Assembly (NCBI GenBank): GCA_903828515.1
Contig: CAIKMD010000007.1
Span: 1,272,706 to 1,336,705 of the forward strand
Source of the DNA: an uncultured Rhodospirillales bacterium
GTDB lineage: Bacteria > Pseudomonadota > Alphaproteobacteria > ATCC43930 > CGMCC-115725
Length of the DNA: 64,000 bases
Direction: 5' to 3'
Shown here piece by piece: positions 17,655 through 26,847 of the stretch. Position 1 is the stretch's first letter, and every line of letters starts with the position of its first letter. The translations under genes and the position numbers were made by a program. The notes under the pieces were generated by a model. That model was not told the DNA's origin. It searched no databases and saw nothing but the letters and a program-made list of their open reading frames with translations.

Positions 17655-18608
17655 ATGAAAGACGAAAAGCTTCCGGCCTCCGAGCGCCGCGACGACGCGT
17701 CCGATGGCGGTGGTCTGCGCCGTCTGTCGAGCGCCATCGTGCTGGGCGTGGCGTCGGTTCTCGTCGTCGTCAAATTGTGGGGTTGGTTCGTCACCGATTC
17801 CGTCGCGTTGCTGACATCGGCGGCGGATGCGGCGGTCGATGCGCTGGCCTCATTGGCGACGTTTATCGGCGTTCGCTATGCCGACCGACCGGCCAATCGG
17901 CATTATCGCTTCGGGCACGGCAAGGGCGAGGCTCTGGCCGCGTTCACGCAGGGGATATTGCTGGCGGGAACCGGACTTGCGCTCGGCGCCGTATCCGTCG
18001 AGCGTCTGATCTTTCCCGCGCCGCTCAGCGAAATCGAAACCGGGCTTTGGATCATCGTCGGCAGTCTTGTTGTCGCGGGCGCGCTCACGGTGATGCAGAG
18101 TTTCGTGGTCAGCCGCACGAAGTCGACGGCGATTGCCGCCGACCGGGTTCACTATCTGACCGATGTTGTCGTGAACGTGGCGGTGTTGGTCGCCTTCGTC
18201 GTGACCCAGCTCACGGGCTGGGACAGGACAGACCCGGCCTTCGCGGTCGTGATTGCCGTCTACATGATGTGGAATGCCTGGCGTATCGCACAGGACGCGT
18301 CGCGCCAGCTTCTCGATCGGGAATTACCGCGCGGCCGACGGGACGAGATCGAAGCCGCGGCGCTTGCCTGCACTGGCGCCCGCGCGATTCACGACCTTCG
18401 CACGCGCGATGCCGGCGACCGTGTGTTCATCGAGTTTCATCTCGAAGTCGACGGCGACATTTCGGTTCACGATGGCCACGCCATCGTCGATGCAGCCGAG
18501 AATGCCGTCGCCGCTTTATTCCCGGATGGGAGTGAGGTCATCGGCCACCTCGAGCCGGCGGGGATTGTCGACGATCGCCTCGACGACCGCGTGCATCAGA
18601 ACAGCTAA
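17655..18608 (+). CDS. Cation diffusion facilitator (FieF-type divalent metal exporter)
   Basis: A 317-residue inner-membrane antiporter that exports Zn2+/Fe2+/Mn2+ against protons. The transport site is visible: Asp58 and Asp62 in SAADAAVDAL and His166/Asp170 in DRVHYLTDVVVN, which is the D-x3-D plus H-x3-D arrangement of FieF/YiiP. HYRFGHGKGEALAA is the loop after the second helix. The cytoplasmic C-terminal domain contains FIEFHLEVDGDISVHDGHAI, the ferredoxin-like dimer part. Six membrane helices are expected and can be traced. It is a stand-alone gene with its 3' end two bases from the convergent SnoaL-like gene. Metal specificity is not readable. Confidence 0.92.
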   Translation: MKDEKLPASERRDDASDGGGLRRLSSAIVLGVASVLVVVKLWGWFVTDSVALLTSAADAAVDALASLATFIGVRYADRPANRHYRFGHGKGEALAAFTQGILLAGTGLALGAVSVERLIFPAPLSEIETGLWIIVGSLVVAGALTVMQSFVVSRTKSTAIAADRVHYLTDVVVNVAVLVAFVVTQLTGWDRTDPAFAVVIAVYMMWNAWRIAQDASRQLLDRELPRGRRDEIEAAALACTGARAIHDLRTRDAGDRVFIEFHLEVDGDISVHDGHAIVDAAENAVAALFPDGSEVIGHLEPAGIVDDRLDDRVHQNS

Positions 18609-18610
18609 GG

Positions 18611-19222
18611 TCAACCGTCCGCCAGCCACGCCTCGCTTTCGGCGCGAACCTTCTTTTCGCTGTCGGTCCCGCCCAGCGGGATGTCGGCGGGAATTTTGCC
18701 GCCGCGCTTTTCGGTGCGCCAGCGCACCAGTGCGACCGCGGCACCCGGCGCGGTCAGGTCGACGCCCTCGAAGAAACCTGCCGGCACCGAACCGTGGATG
18801 ACCGGATCAAGCCGGTCCTTGTCGTAGATCGCATCCATGCGAAGTATTTTCCACTCACCATTTCGGCGCTCGAGGCGATCGTAGAGCCGGATATAGAGCG
18901 TGAAATCGAAGTGGTGGCCGAGAAAGGCGCTGCGGCCAAGAACCATCGCGTCGGTCTCGAGCAGGGCGCGGTCGTTCTTCACCCAGACCCGTGAATTGCC
19001 GAACCAGTGTTTGCTGTGATCGCCGGGCTTCTTGGTGGCGGCTGACGCGACAGTTTCATCAAGGAAACCGGCGGCGGGTCCCGAGTACCACAGCACGCGC
19101 ACGGTCGCGTCGGGATGAAAGCAGGCGCGCATCGTGTCCCAGTCGCCGCCGTCGCGGGCGAAGGCCCAGATCTGGCGGACGCGGCGGACTTCGTATTCGG
19201 CGAGCATCTGCTCGACATTCAT
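18611..19222 (-). CDS. SnoaL/NTF2-like protein
   Basis: A 203-residue soluble protein with the alpha+beta cone fold of SnoaL_4/NTF2: early YEVRRVRQIWAFARDGGDW, a DATVRVLWYSGPAAGF pocket segment and the strand-helix unit FTLYIRLYDRLERRNGEW. This family includes ring-hydroxylating dioxygenase small subunits, isomerases and dehydratases. No dioxygenase large subunit is adjacent; instead it is 16 bases after the TRAP permease on the same strand, so it may process the transported compound. AAGGAGAG gives a good ribosome site. Exact reaction unknown. Confidence 0.75.
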   Translation of the reverse strand: MNVEQMLAEYEVRRVRQIWAFARDGGDWDTMRACFHPDATVRVLWYSGPAAGFLDETVASAATKKPGDHSKHWFGNSRVWVKNDRALLETDAMVLGRSAFLGHHFDFTLYIRLYDRLERRNGEWKILRMDAIYDKDRLDPVIHGSVPAGFFEGVDLTAPGAAVALVRWRTEKRGGKIPADIPLGGTDSEKKVRAESEAWLADG

Positions 19223-19238
19223 GGTCTCTCTCCTTCGC

Positions 19239-21173
19239 TTACTTCATCGTGCTGGGCAGCCACAGCGCGAAGAAGGGAAACAGGATCAACAACGCCAGTT
19301 TGACGAAATCGGCGGCAAGGAACGGGATGATACCGCGAAAGATCGTGCCGATCGTGACGTCCTCGCCGGCGACGCCCTTGATGATGAAGGCGTTGAGGCC
19401 GAAGGGCGGATGGATGAGCCCGACCTCGACCGCCGCGATGGTGACGATGCCCCACCAGATCGGATCGTAGCCGAGGCTGACGACCAGGGGGCCGACGACC
19501 GGCACGGTGACGAACATCGTCGTGATCGGGTCCATAAAAAAGCCCAGCACGAGATAAATCAGCAGCAGCAGGCAAATCACCGCCAGCGGCGCGAGATCCT
19601 GCGTCTTGATGAACGCGACCAGAAGCTGCGGCAGTTGGGTGACGCCGATGAAGAACGAGAAGGCGACGGCGCCGAACAGCAGGAGATAGATCAGCGCCGT
19701 ATTGCGGGCGACATCACCGATCACACGCCAGAAGGCATCGCCTTTGAGGCGGCCGCGTCCCAGCGCGAAAAGAAACGCGAACCCGCCGCCGACGGCGCCG
19801 GCCTCGGTGGCGGTGAAGACCCCGGCATAGATGCCGCCGATGACGGCGCCGAACAGCGCGACGACGCCCCAGCTATTGAGGATCGCCCGGAATACCTCGC
19901 GCATCGGCACGCGTTCGACCGGCCCCGCCGCGTCGGGCTTGACCCGCACATAGACGGAAACCGTCAGGATATAGAGAAGCGTGGCGAGCAGCGCGGGCAG
20001 GATCGCCGCGACGAAAATCTTGCCGATCGATGTCTCGGTCAGGACCGCATAGATCACCATGATCCCGGAGGGCGGGATCAGCGAGCCGAGCGTGCCGCCG
20101 GCGGCGACGCAGCCGGTCGCGAGCTGTACCGAATAGCCGCGCCGGCGCATTTCGGGCAGGGCGATCGTGCCGATGGTTGCGGCGGTGGCCAGTGATGAGC
20201 CGGTGACCGCGCCGAACGCGGCGCAACTGCCGATCGTTGCGATGGCGAGGCCACCGCGCCGGCGCGCGAACAGCGCGTGGGCGAGGCGATAGGCATCGCT
20301 CGACAATCCCGCCGCCGTCGCGAAGCCGCCTTTCATCAGGAAGAGCGGGAGGACGACGAGGTTGAGGCTGCTGAGAAATCCCGCCGACTGGAGGACGACG
20401 GTGTTGATCGTCGGGCTGAACCCGACCAGGACGCTGGCGCCGGCGAGGCCGGCATAGGCCATGGCGATGCCGACCGGGATCATGATGACGATCGGCATCC
20501 ACATCGCCGCGAAGGCGAGCGCGGCGAGGGTGACCGGGGTCAGCGTCGTGCCGAATTGCAGCACGGCGCCGTAGAGCACCATCGTCGCCAGGATGCTCGG
20601 CACCACGATCAGCGTGCCGGACAGCAGCCAGCCGCCGCCTTCGCGATCCAAGGCCTTGGCAAGCTGGTTGAGAAAGATGATCGCCTGCATGGCGGCGCAC
20701 ACGGCCAGCATGGCGGTCACGCCCCACCAGAAGGGGGCGACCGGCAGCGCGATGATCGGCGTCGCGGATTGCCGCAGCATCAAACGATCGGCGTAAGCCC
20801 CGAAGCGCAGCGTCAGCACGACCATCATGCCCAGCACGAGGGCGCCGCCGACGGCTTCGAGCGCGGCCTGGTAGCGCGGTCCGATCGGCCGGCGAAAGAA
20901 GTCGATCGCGACGTGGTTGCGCGTCGCGATGCCGATCGGCAGGCTCGCACTGACGATCACCGCCATGATGAGCTGGGTCGCTTCGTCGAGGCCGATGATC
21001 GGGGTGCTGAAGAAATAGCGTAGGCTGACATCGACGATAGTCAGCAACGACAACACCAGCATGCCGATCACCGCGACGACGGCGATGCGCCGCGCCAGGG
21101 CGATGCACCCTTGTTCGAGCCGCGCGAGAAGCGACGATGCAGTCGGGTTCATCGGCGATGTCGGCGAAGCCAC
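19239..21173 (-). CDS. TRAP transporter fused permease (DctQ-DctM type)
   Basis: A 644-residue inner-membrane protein that joins the small (DctQ-like, about residues 25-180) and large (DctM-like, about 200-640) TRAP subunits in one chain. Small-subunit marks: SLRYFFSTPIIGLDEATQL and ATRNHVAIDF. Large-subunit marks: GAVTGSSLATAATIGTIALP, LGSLIPPSGIMVIYAVLT, GVFTATEAGAVG and GFFMDPITTMFVTVPV. Two hydrophobic linking helices join the halves. Driven by an ion gradient, it works with the binding protein encoded just upstream. Start: GTG 21173, nine bases after the dctP stop; ATG 21152 is an alternative with no ribosome site. Substrate probably a carboxylate, not determined. Confidence 0.92.
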   Translation of the reverse strand: MASPTSPMNPTASSLLARLEQGCIALARRIAVVAVIGMLVLSLLTIVDVSLRYFFSTPIIGLDEATQLIMAVIVSASLPIGIATRNHVAIDFFRRPIGPRYQAALEAVGGALVLGMMVVLTLRFGAYADRLMLRQSATPIIALPVAPFWWGVTAMLAVCAAMQAIIFLNQLAKALDREGGGWLLSGTLIVVPSILATMVLYGAVLQFGTTLTPVTLAALAFAAMWMPIVIMIPVGIAMAYAGLAGASVLVGFSPTINTVVLQSAGFLSSLNLVVLPLFLMKGGFATAAGLSSDAYRLAHALFARRRGGLAIATIGSCAAFGAVTGSSLATAATIGTIALPEMRRRGYSVQLATGCVAAGGTLGSLIPPSGIMVIYAVLTETSIGKIFVAAILPALLATLLYILTVSVYVRVKPDAAGPVERVPMREVFRAILNSWGVVALFGAVIGGIYAGVFTATEAGAVGGGFAFLFALGRGRLKGDAFWRVIGDVARNTALIYLLLFGAVAFSFFIGVTQLPQLLVAFIKTQDLAPLAVICLLLLIYLVLGFFMDPITTMFVTVPVVGPLVVSLGYDPIWWGIVTIAAVEVGLIHPPFGLNAFIIKGVAGEDVTIGTIFRGIIPFLAADFVKLALLILFPFFALWLPSTMK

Positions 21174-21182
21174 GTTGATCGC

Positions 21183-22217
21183 CTATTTGATCTCCGCATT
21201 GAGCGCGGTCGTCTCGGCGCGAAACGCGGCGAGGACGGCGGGCCCGTTGGGTACGCTTTTTTGCCACATGTCGGTCACCGGTTCGGCCGCCGCATGCCAA
21301 CGCGCGGACTCGGTGGGCGACAGTCCGTAGGGCGCCTCGATCTTGCCTTGTGTGGCGAGATCCTTCAGCCGCGCGCGGACGCGAACCACTTCGCCGTCAT
21401 TCGATTTGCCGAGCGCGCGGGCCAGCAGCTCGCCGGAATGTTTCTCGAACGACGCTTTCGCGTCGGCCGGCAGTGCCGCATAAGCTTCTTTCTTCATGAT
21501 GAGCATGCCGCCGCCGCCATTCAGCGGCGCCTCGAGGAAGTATTTCGCGATCTCGTCGACGCGGAACTGGCCGGTCGCCACGAGCGAAGTCCAGAGCCCG
21601 TCGATCACTCCGCGATCCATCGCCTGATAGACCTCGTCGACGGGGATATTAACCGGCGTGGCCGAGAAGGCGGTGACGGTCGCGGTTTGCCAGCGGCCCT
21701 GTGCCCGCAGCTTCAGACCTTTCATGTCTTCGAGGGTTTGAACCTTCTTCGAGCGGGTCTGGATTTCGGCGCCGGGCCATGCCGTCAGGCCGAAGAGTTT
21801 GACCTCGTCGAATTCGTTGGCGATCAGCCCCTTGTCGTAGAGCCGCCACAGCGCGACGGCGCCGGCCTCGCCGGTATCGTAGTTGAACGGCAATTCCACG
21901 ACGCTCGATTTGACGAACCGGTTCGGCACCGAGCCGAGCAGCGCCCAGCCGATGTCAGCGGCGCCGGTCAGGACGGCGTCATACATGTTGCTGGCATTGC
22001 CGAGCACGCCGCCGCCGAAATACTTGATGTTGACCGTGCCGTTCGAGTCTTTGTTGACCGCCTCCAGCCAGGGGATCAGGACCTCGACATAAAAATACGA
22101 TTGCGGCGGGCCGAAGGTGGCGAGCTTGAGCGGGATCGGGTCGGCCTGGGCGAGCGGGGCGGTCGACAACCATGCGGCGGCAACGGCACCGGCAACACGA
22201 AGAAGAAATCGGGACAT
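21183..22217 (-). CDS. TRAP transporter solute-binding protein (DctP family)
   Basis: A 344-residue periplasmic binding protein: signal peptide (core RVAGAVAAAWLSTA, cleavage near AQADP). DctP-family signs are KLATFGPPQSYFYVEVLIPW, YDAVLTGAADIGWAL, the ligand-carboxylate arginine region (GLKLRAQGRW) and PVNIPVDEVYQAMDRGVIDG. It delivers a carboxylate-type ligand to the fused permease downstream. ATG 22217 (with GGAGG nine bases upstream) was chosen; the open frame reaches 74 codons further without a sensible start. Divergent from the class II aldolase gene across about 160 bases that probably hold both promoters. Confidence 0.92.
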   Translation of the reverse strand: MSRFLLRVAGAVAAAWLSTAPLAQADPIPLKLATFGPPQSYFYVEVLIPWLEAVNKDSNGTVNIKYFGGGVLGNASNMYDAVLTGAADIGWALLGSVPNRFVKSSVVELPFNYDTGEAGAVALWRLYDKGLIANEFDEVKLFGLTAWPGAEIQTRSKKVQTLEDMKGLKLRAQGRWQTATVTAFSATPVNIPVDEVYQAMDRGVIDGLWTSLVATGQFRVDEIAKYFLEAPLNGGGGMLIMKKEAYAALPADAKASFEKHSGELLARALGKSNDGEVVRVRARLKDLATQGKIEAPYGLSPTESARWHAAAEPVTDMWQKSVPNGPAVLAAFRAETTALNAEIK

Positions 22218-22380
22218 GGCATCTTTCCTCCGGCGATGCGCCGCGCGGGCGCCGTTTCTTGCGATTGTAGATGCTTCTATGTAGTACTTATTTCGCGTGG
22301 GCGGGGTTGTCAACAAAAGCGGAATTTGGACAGCCCGATGCCGATCGATCATAGTCGCGATACCGTGGAGGAATGAAATC

Positions 22381-23118
22381 ATGAGCGATCTGCAACGTTC
22401 GATCAGCGACCTCGTCATCGCGAACCGAATCCTCGCCAATCAGAACGTGGTCGATGCCTATGGTCATGTCAGCATGCGCCACCCGACCAACCCCGAACAT
22501 TTCCTCCTGTCGCGCTCGCGCAGTCCCGAGCTGGTCGATCAAGGCGACATCATGGAATTCACCCTCGACGGCAAGGTCGTGGGCGACGATCGCCGCCCGC
22601 CTTATCTCGAGCGTTTCATCCATGGCGGCATTTATGAATCGCGCCCCGATATCAATTCGGTGGTGCACAGCCACGCCGAAGAGATCTTGCCGTTCGGCCT
22701 GACCGACGTGGCGCTGAAACCGATGATGCATGTCGGCGGCTTGCTCGGACCGACGATACCGGTCTGGGACATCGCCGAGAAATTCGGCGACGAAACCAAC
22801 CTGCTCGTGGTGAACCCGGATCACGGCCGCGATCTCGCCAAGCGGCTGGGGCAGGGCAAGATCACCTTGATGCGCGGTCATGGTTTTGCGGCGGCCGGCA
22901 TGGACGTTCAGGAAGCGGTCCGCCTGTCGATCTATCTTCCGGTCAACGCGCGGGTAATGACCGCGGCGATGGGATTGAGCGACCACATCAAGGCGCTGGC
23001 GCCGGGCGAGATCGAGATTCGCCGTCTCTATAACCCCAAAGCATCCGAGTCCTGGCGCGCCTGGGAGTACTGGGCGGGCCGCGCCGGGGTGAGCGATCTG
23101 CTCGGCCCGGCGCCCTGA
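22381..23118 (+). CDS. Class II aldolase/adducin-fold protein (first paralog)
   Basis: A 245-residue zinc enzyme of the class II aldolase fold (fuculose-phosphate aldolase, 3,4-dihydroxyphthalate decarboxylase and related decarboxylases). Metal ligands His96 and His98 are in VVHSHAEE and His167 in MRGHGFA; the acid residue in YLERFIHGG (about Glu77) is in the expected place. Since no sugar-phosphate genes are near, an aromatic-acid decarboxylase or hydroxy-acid aldolase role is more likely than sugar metabolism, but this is inference. GGAGG precedes the ATG. The second paralog is at 28218. The MarR-type gene follows after 22 bases and could regulate it. Confidence 0.88.
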   Translation: MSDLQRSISDLVIANRILANQNVVDAYGHVSMRHPTNPEHFLLSRSRSPELVDQGDIMEFTLDGKVVGDDRRPPYLERFIHGGIYESRPDINSVVHSHAEEILPFGLTDVALKPMMHVGGLLGPTIPVWDIAEKFGDETNLLVVNPDHGRDLAKRLGQGKITLMRGHGFAAAGMDVQEAVRLSIYLPVNARVMTAAMGLSDHIKALAPGEIEIRRLYNPKASESWRAWEYWAGRAGVSDLLGPAP

Positions 23119-23140
23119 GCCGCTTTTCGAGGGAGCGAAG

Positions 23141-23713
23141 GTGAGCGCGAAGACTGTGACCAAGCGGTTCGAGCCGTGGGACGTGCCGACGCAAGGCCGC
23201 GGGCTTCGCTATCTCGTCCGCTTCGTCAATCGCGCCTATACCAAGCTGGTCGAGGCTGAATTGCGCAAGCATGTCGACATCACCTATGCGCAGTGGTCGT
23301 TCATTCGCGTGCTGTGCGAAAAAGACGGCTTGTCGCAGCGCGAGCTGAGCGACCGCAACGGTTTGATGGAGAACACCACCTTCGTCGCGCTCAATCTGAT
23401 GCAGGCACGAGGCTGGGTCCGGCGCCAGCGCGATACCGTGGATAAGCGACGCTGGCTGATTTATTTGACGCCGGAAGGCCGCGCGTTGTCCCGGTTGCAT
23501 CTGCTGGTCGAGAAGACGGCGCGTCTCGCCATTGAGGATGTTCCGCCGGAAACCATCGTTGCCGTCCGCCAGGGCCTGCGTCAGATGCTGGGCAATCTCG
23601 AAACCGCCCTGGAAAAGCGCGCGAACGGCGGCGTCGCGAAGATCGGGAAATTGACGCCGCGAAAGCGCGCCAGGCTGCCGGCGCTGCGCAAGCCAAAGCG
23701 GCGGGCCGCGTAA
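23141..23713 (+). CDS. MarR-family regulator
   Basis: A 190-residue winged-helix regulator. The helix-turn-helix with wing is seen at TYAQWSFIRVLCEKDGL, SQRELSDRNGLMENTTFVAL and RRQRDTVDKRRWLIYLTPEG, the last being the MarR wing with the DKR signature. Such proteins usually repress a nearby operon and are released by phenolic or other aromatic acids, which fits the location at the edge of the catabolic region. It has a longer basic C-terminal tail (LTPRKRARLPALRKPKRR) than typical MarR proteins; this could add DNA contacts. GTG start with GAGGGAGCGAAG before it. Followed by a strong hairpin. Confidence 0.9.
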   Translation: MSAKTVTKRFEPWDVPTQGRGLRYLVRFVNRAYTKLVEAELRKHVDITYAQWSFIRVLCEKDGLSQRELSDRNGLMENTTFVALNLMQARGWVRRQRDTVDKRRWLIYLTPEGRALSRLHLLVEKTARLAIEDVPPETIVAVRQGLRQMLGNLETALEKRANGGVAKIGKLTPRKRARLPALRKPKRRAA

Positions 23714-23717
23714 GCCG

Positions 23718-23750
23718 GCAGCATTTCCGAATATGCGGAAATGCTGCTTA
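23718..23750 (+). terminator. Rho-independent-type hairpin after the MarR gene
   Basis: A perfect 12-base stem GCAGCATTTCCG / CGGAAATGCTGC with a six-base loop starts five bases after the MarR stop. The T-run after it is short (TTAT). It separates the aldolase-MarR unit from the following binding-protein gene. Confidence 0.7.
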
Positions 23751-23838
23751 TCGGTGGCGCTGACGGCCGTGGCGGGATAGGCCTCGGGGACGCAAGGGAA
23801 AACCCTGCGACCGATAACCTCGAGGGAGGCCGAACGCC

Positions 23839-25068
23839 ATGCCGCTAGCGATCAGACATGTCACCGGACGATGCGTGAGAGGGACGACGCTCGGCGCGAC
23901 CTTGTTCTTGGCGGCCATCACATCGGCGCCGGCACAGCAGGCGCCGGGCGTCACGGATACGACGATCAAGATCGGCCAGACCGTGCCCTATAGCGGCCCG
24001 GCCTCGGTCAGCGGCGCCAATGGTGTTGCCGACGTGGCGTTCACCAAATCGATCAACGATCAGGGCGGCATCAACGGTCGCAAGATCGAGCTTCAATCGC
24101 TGGACGATGCGTTCAGCCCGCCGAAGACCATCGAGCAGACGCGCGCGCTGGTCGAGCAGGAACAGGTCGCGTTCATCTATCGCAGCATCGGCACCGCGAC
24201 CCAGGTGGCGATCTCCAAATATCTCAACGACCGCAAGGTTCCCCAGCTTTTTATTGGCTCTTCGGCCAGCGCCTGGAACGATCCGGTGAATCATCACTAC
24301 AGCATGGGTGGCGCGATCAGCTACGAAATGGAAGCCGCGATCTACGCGCGTTACGCGGTGTCCGCGAAACCCAACGCGAAGATGGCAGTGCTCTATCAGA
24401 ACGACGATCTCGGCAAGGATTTCTACAGCGGCCTGAAAAAAGCGCTCGGCGACAAGGCCGAGAAATATATCATCAAGGACGCGAGCCTTCAGGTCACCGA
24501 TCCGACCGTCGACTCGCAGATCGTGACGCTTCAGGATTCCGGCGCCGACGTTCTATTCGTCTTTGCCACGGTTCGTCCGACGTCCCAGGCGATCCGCAAG
24601 GCCTACGACATCGGCTGGAAGCCGATGATCTTCATCATCAACAACGCCAATACCGTCGCCGGCACGTTGAAACCGGCCGGGCTGGACAAATCGGTCGGCG
24701 TGGTCAGCGGCACCTATGTGAAGGACCCGTTCGACCCGCAATGGAAGAACGATCCGGGCGTCGTCGCGTGGAACGCGTTCATGGACAAATATCTGCCCGC
24801 GGCTGACAAGACCGATATCGTCAATGTCCTGTCACCGACGATCGGATCGATGCTGAAGCAGACTCTCACGCAGGCGGGAAACGATCTCAGCCGCGAGAAC
24901 ATTCTCAAGCAGGCAACCAACCTCAACGGCGTCACGTCGCCCATGTTGCTGCCGGGTATCACCTACAACACCACGCCGACCGACTATCGTCCGCTGAAGC
25001 AACTCCAGCTTGCGCGCTTCGACGGCGAAAGATGGGTGCGGTTCGGCGACGTCATCAGCGGTGAGTAA
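23839..25068 (+). CDS. ABC transporter branched-chain/aromatic solute-binding protein (LivK-like, orphan)
   Basis: A 409-residue periplasmic binding protein: signal peptide (core LGATLFLAAITSAPA, cleavage near PAQQA), then the type I binding-protein pattern TTIKIGQTVPYSGPAS, NGRKIELQSLDDAFSPPKT and LFVFATVRPTSQAIRKAYD. The family binds branched-chain amino acids, amides or aromatic acids. No LivHMGF permease or ATPase genes follow. GAGGGAGG lies before the ATG. Its last 14 bases overlap the convergent iclR gene. In this region the ligand is likely an aromatic acid, but that is inference. Confidence 0.9.
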   Translation: MPLAIRHVTGRCVRGTTLGATLFLAAITSAPAQQAPGVTDTTIKIGQTVPYSGPASVSGANGVADVAFTKSINDQGGINGRKIELQSLDDAFSPPKTIEQTRALVEQEQVAFIYRSIGTATQVAISKYLNDRKVPQLFIGSSASAWNDPVNHHYSMGGAISYEMEAAIYARYAVSAKPNAKMAVLYQNDDLGKDFYSGLKKALGDKAEKYIIKDASLQVTDPTVDSQIVTLQDSGADVLFVFATVRPTSQAIRKAYDIGWKPMIFIINNANTVAGTLKPAGLDKSVGVVSGTYVKDPFDPQWKNDPGVVAWNAFMDKYLPAADKTDIVNVLSPTIGSMLKQTLTQAGNDLSRENILKQATNLNGVTSPMLLPGITYNTTPTDYRPLKQLQLARFDGERWVRFGDVISGE

Positions 25069-25813
25069 GGATCGACTTGGCCGGCTGGGTGAGCGTCTTC
25101 ATCTGGTCGAGCAGGATTCCGGCGAGGATGTCGACACGCGATTCGATTCGTTCGGTGGGCCCGCCGATCCCGATCGCCAGTCTTTGCGCGTGATAGGCGA
25201 TCGGCATCGGTGCGGCGACGATGGCCGCATTCGGGTTGAACGAATCCTTGAGGAAGACGTAGCCGTCGCGGCGGCAGGTCTCGATTTCGCGCATCAGATC
25301 GTCGAGCGACAATTCGCGTCCATCGCACAGACCACGCGCCACCGAGCGGCGATAGATGCGTTCGATGAACGGGTCCTCGTCGAGGCTGAGGAGCGCACGG
25401 CCGACGCCCGATTTGATCAGCGGACGGTGGGTTCGCCGCCCGGTCGTGAGGGGCCGATCGGTTTCCTGGGATTCGAGCACGGCGATATAAATTACCTCGA
25501 GATCGTTCGGCGTACCGAGCAGAATGGTATCGGCGGTCGCCATGCGCAGGTGGTTCAACACCTCGACCGGATAGGCCTGCTGGAGGACGTCGGTCATGAT
25601 CCAGCCGCCGAGTTCGCCGAGCCTCGTGGTTGGAAAATACGCCCGCGTGATCGGGTCAAAACTGATATAGCCGCCCTGCGAGAGCGTTTTCAGAATGTCG
25701 GCGACACTCGACGACGGGTAGCCGAAATGTGTCACCAGCTCCTTGAGCGACAAGGGTCGCTGGAGTTGGCGGAAACGTTCCAGGATTTCGAAGGCGCGGC
25801 TGATCGAACTCAT
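25055..25813 (-). CDS. IclR-family regulator
   Basis: A 252-residue regulator with an N-terminal winged helix (SSISRAFEILERF, LSLKELVTHFGYPSSSVADIL, LSQGGYISFD) and the IclR effector-binding domain (GRRTHRPLIKSGVGRALLS, GYVFLKDSFNPNAAIVAAP, QRLAIGIGGPTERIE). IclR proteins in catabolic clusters often bind aromatic acids and activate or repress the divergent operon. Here the divergent unit is the VOC-dioxygenase-like gene and first Rieske oxygenase, separated by about 155 bases. It converges with and overlaps the LivK-like gene. Confidence 0.9.
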   Translation of the reverse strand: MSSISRAFEILERFRQLQRPLSLKELVTHFGYPSSSVADILKTLSQGGYISFDPITRAYFPTTRLGELGGWIMTDVLQQAYPVEVLNHLRMATADTILLGTPNDLEVIYIAVLESQETDRPLTTGRRTHRPLIKSGVGRALLSLDEDPFIERIYRRSVARGLCDGRELSLDDLMREIETCRRDGYVFLKDSFNPNAAIVAAPMPIAYHAQRLAIGIGGPTERIESRVDILAGILLDQMKTLTQPAKSILTHR

Positions 25814-25968
25814 GCCCGGCGATCCTATGCCCGATTGGGTCTTTCGTTAAGATGCCGACCGATCACGATTTCCGCCCATCCGGAAATGGCGATGTATCCT
25901 TGTTTGGGATTTGCGAGCGAACGCAACGTGGTTACCCTGTCCTGATGTCTCATGAAGGAGACGATATA

Positions 25969-26835
25969 ATGAGTGCAGCAAAAATAACGGCGGTCCGCAG
26001 CGTCAGTTTGGGTGTTCCCGATCTTGCCGCGAGCCGGAAATTCTATACCGAGATCTGGGGTGTTACGCCGGTGACCGAGCGTGACGATGCCGTCTATCTG
26101 CGTGGCACGGGCGCCTATCATCATATCCTGGCGCTTCATGCGCATGACAAACCGCAAGTGCTCGGCCTCGATCTCCTCGCGGACGATCGCGCGTCGGTCG
26201 ATGCGTTGCGAACAGCCGTCGCGGCATCGTCGGCGACCCAGGTCACGGCGGCCGGACTGAGGGACGAGCCGGGCGGCGGCTATGGTTTCTCGTTTGTCGA
26301 TCCGGACGGACGCCATGTCGCGATTCTGACCGGCGATGCGCGTCACGCCGATACCGCGGCGCATCCCGACCGGCCGATCAAGATCACCCATGCGGTGCTC
26401 AACGCGCCCGACATGGACGCGACCTCGACCTTCTATTGCGAGACGCTCGGCTTCCAGCTCTTCAATCGCATCAAGGTCATGTGTTTCCTGAAGTGCAACC
26501 AGGACCATCACTCGCTCGCCTTTGCCGCCGGCAGCGCGAGTACGCTCAACCATCTTGCTTTCGCAATGCAGGATGTCGGCTCGGTTTCGCGCGGTGCGGC
26601 GCGGATGATGTCGCACGGTTTTCCGATGGGGTGGGGTGTCGGCCAGCACACCGCCGGCGAAGACGTCTATGCCTATTTCGAAGGGCCCGAAGGTGGCGGC
26701 ATCGAATACATCACCAAGGTGCCCGACGGTTGGCTCGGCACGACCGAGAACACGGCGCATTGGGATATCGCCCTGCGCCCGACCGAAAAGCAGGCCGGAG
26801 CGATGCGTCGGATCCCCTTCACGGTCGGCACCTGA
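25969..26835 (+). CDS. Two-domain VOC protein, extradiol dioxygenase-like
   Basis: A 288-residue protein with two glyoxalase/VOC units. The second unit has the type I extradiol metal triad in order: His141 (ITHAVLNAPD), His195 (LNHLAFAM) and Glu246 (GIEYITKV). Catechol-type extradiol dioxygenases (BphC, HsaC) use this Fe(II) H-H-E triad to cleave aromatic rings next to a hydroxylated carbon. It therefore could cleave the product made by the Rieske oxygenase encoded 12 bases later. ATG 25969 with GAAGGAG eight bases upstream; a longer open frame starts at 25852 without a ribosome site. Divergent from the iclR gene. Ring-cleavage activity is a strong inference, substrate unknown. Confidence 0.85.
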   Translation: MSAAKITAVRSVSLGVPDLAASRKFYTEIWGVTPVTERDDAVYLRGTGAYHHILALHAHDKPQVLGLDLLADDRASVDALRTAVAASSATQVTAAGLRDEPGGGYGFSFVDPDGRHVAILTGDARHADTAAHPDRPIKITHAVLNAPDMDATSTFYCETLGFQLFNRIKVMCFLKCNQDHHSLAFAAGSASTLNHLAFAMQDVGSVSRGAARMMSHGFPMGWGVGQHTAGEDVYAYFEGPEGGGIEYITKVPDGWLGTTENTAHWDIALRPTEKQAGAMRRIPFTVGT

Positions 26836-26847
26836 AAGGAATGATCG

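Noticed and set aside
22218-22380. TAGA-TGCT-TCTA as a defined MarR operator
   Set aside because: The inverted repeat is only four bases per arm and occurs by chance often; not supported without a second copy.
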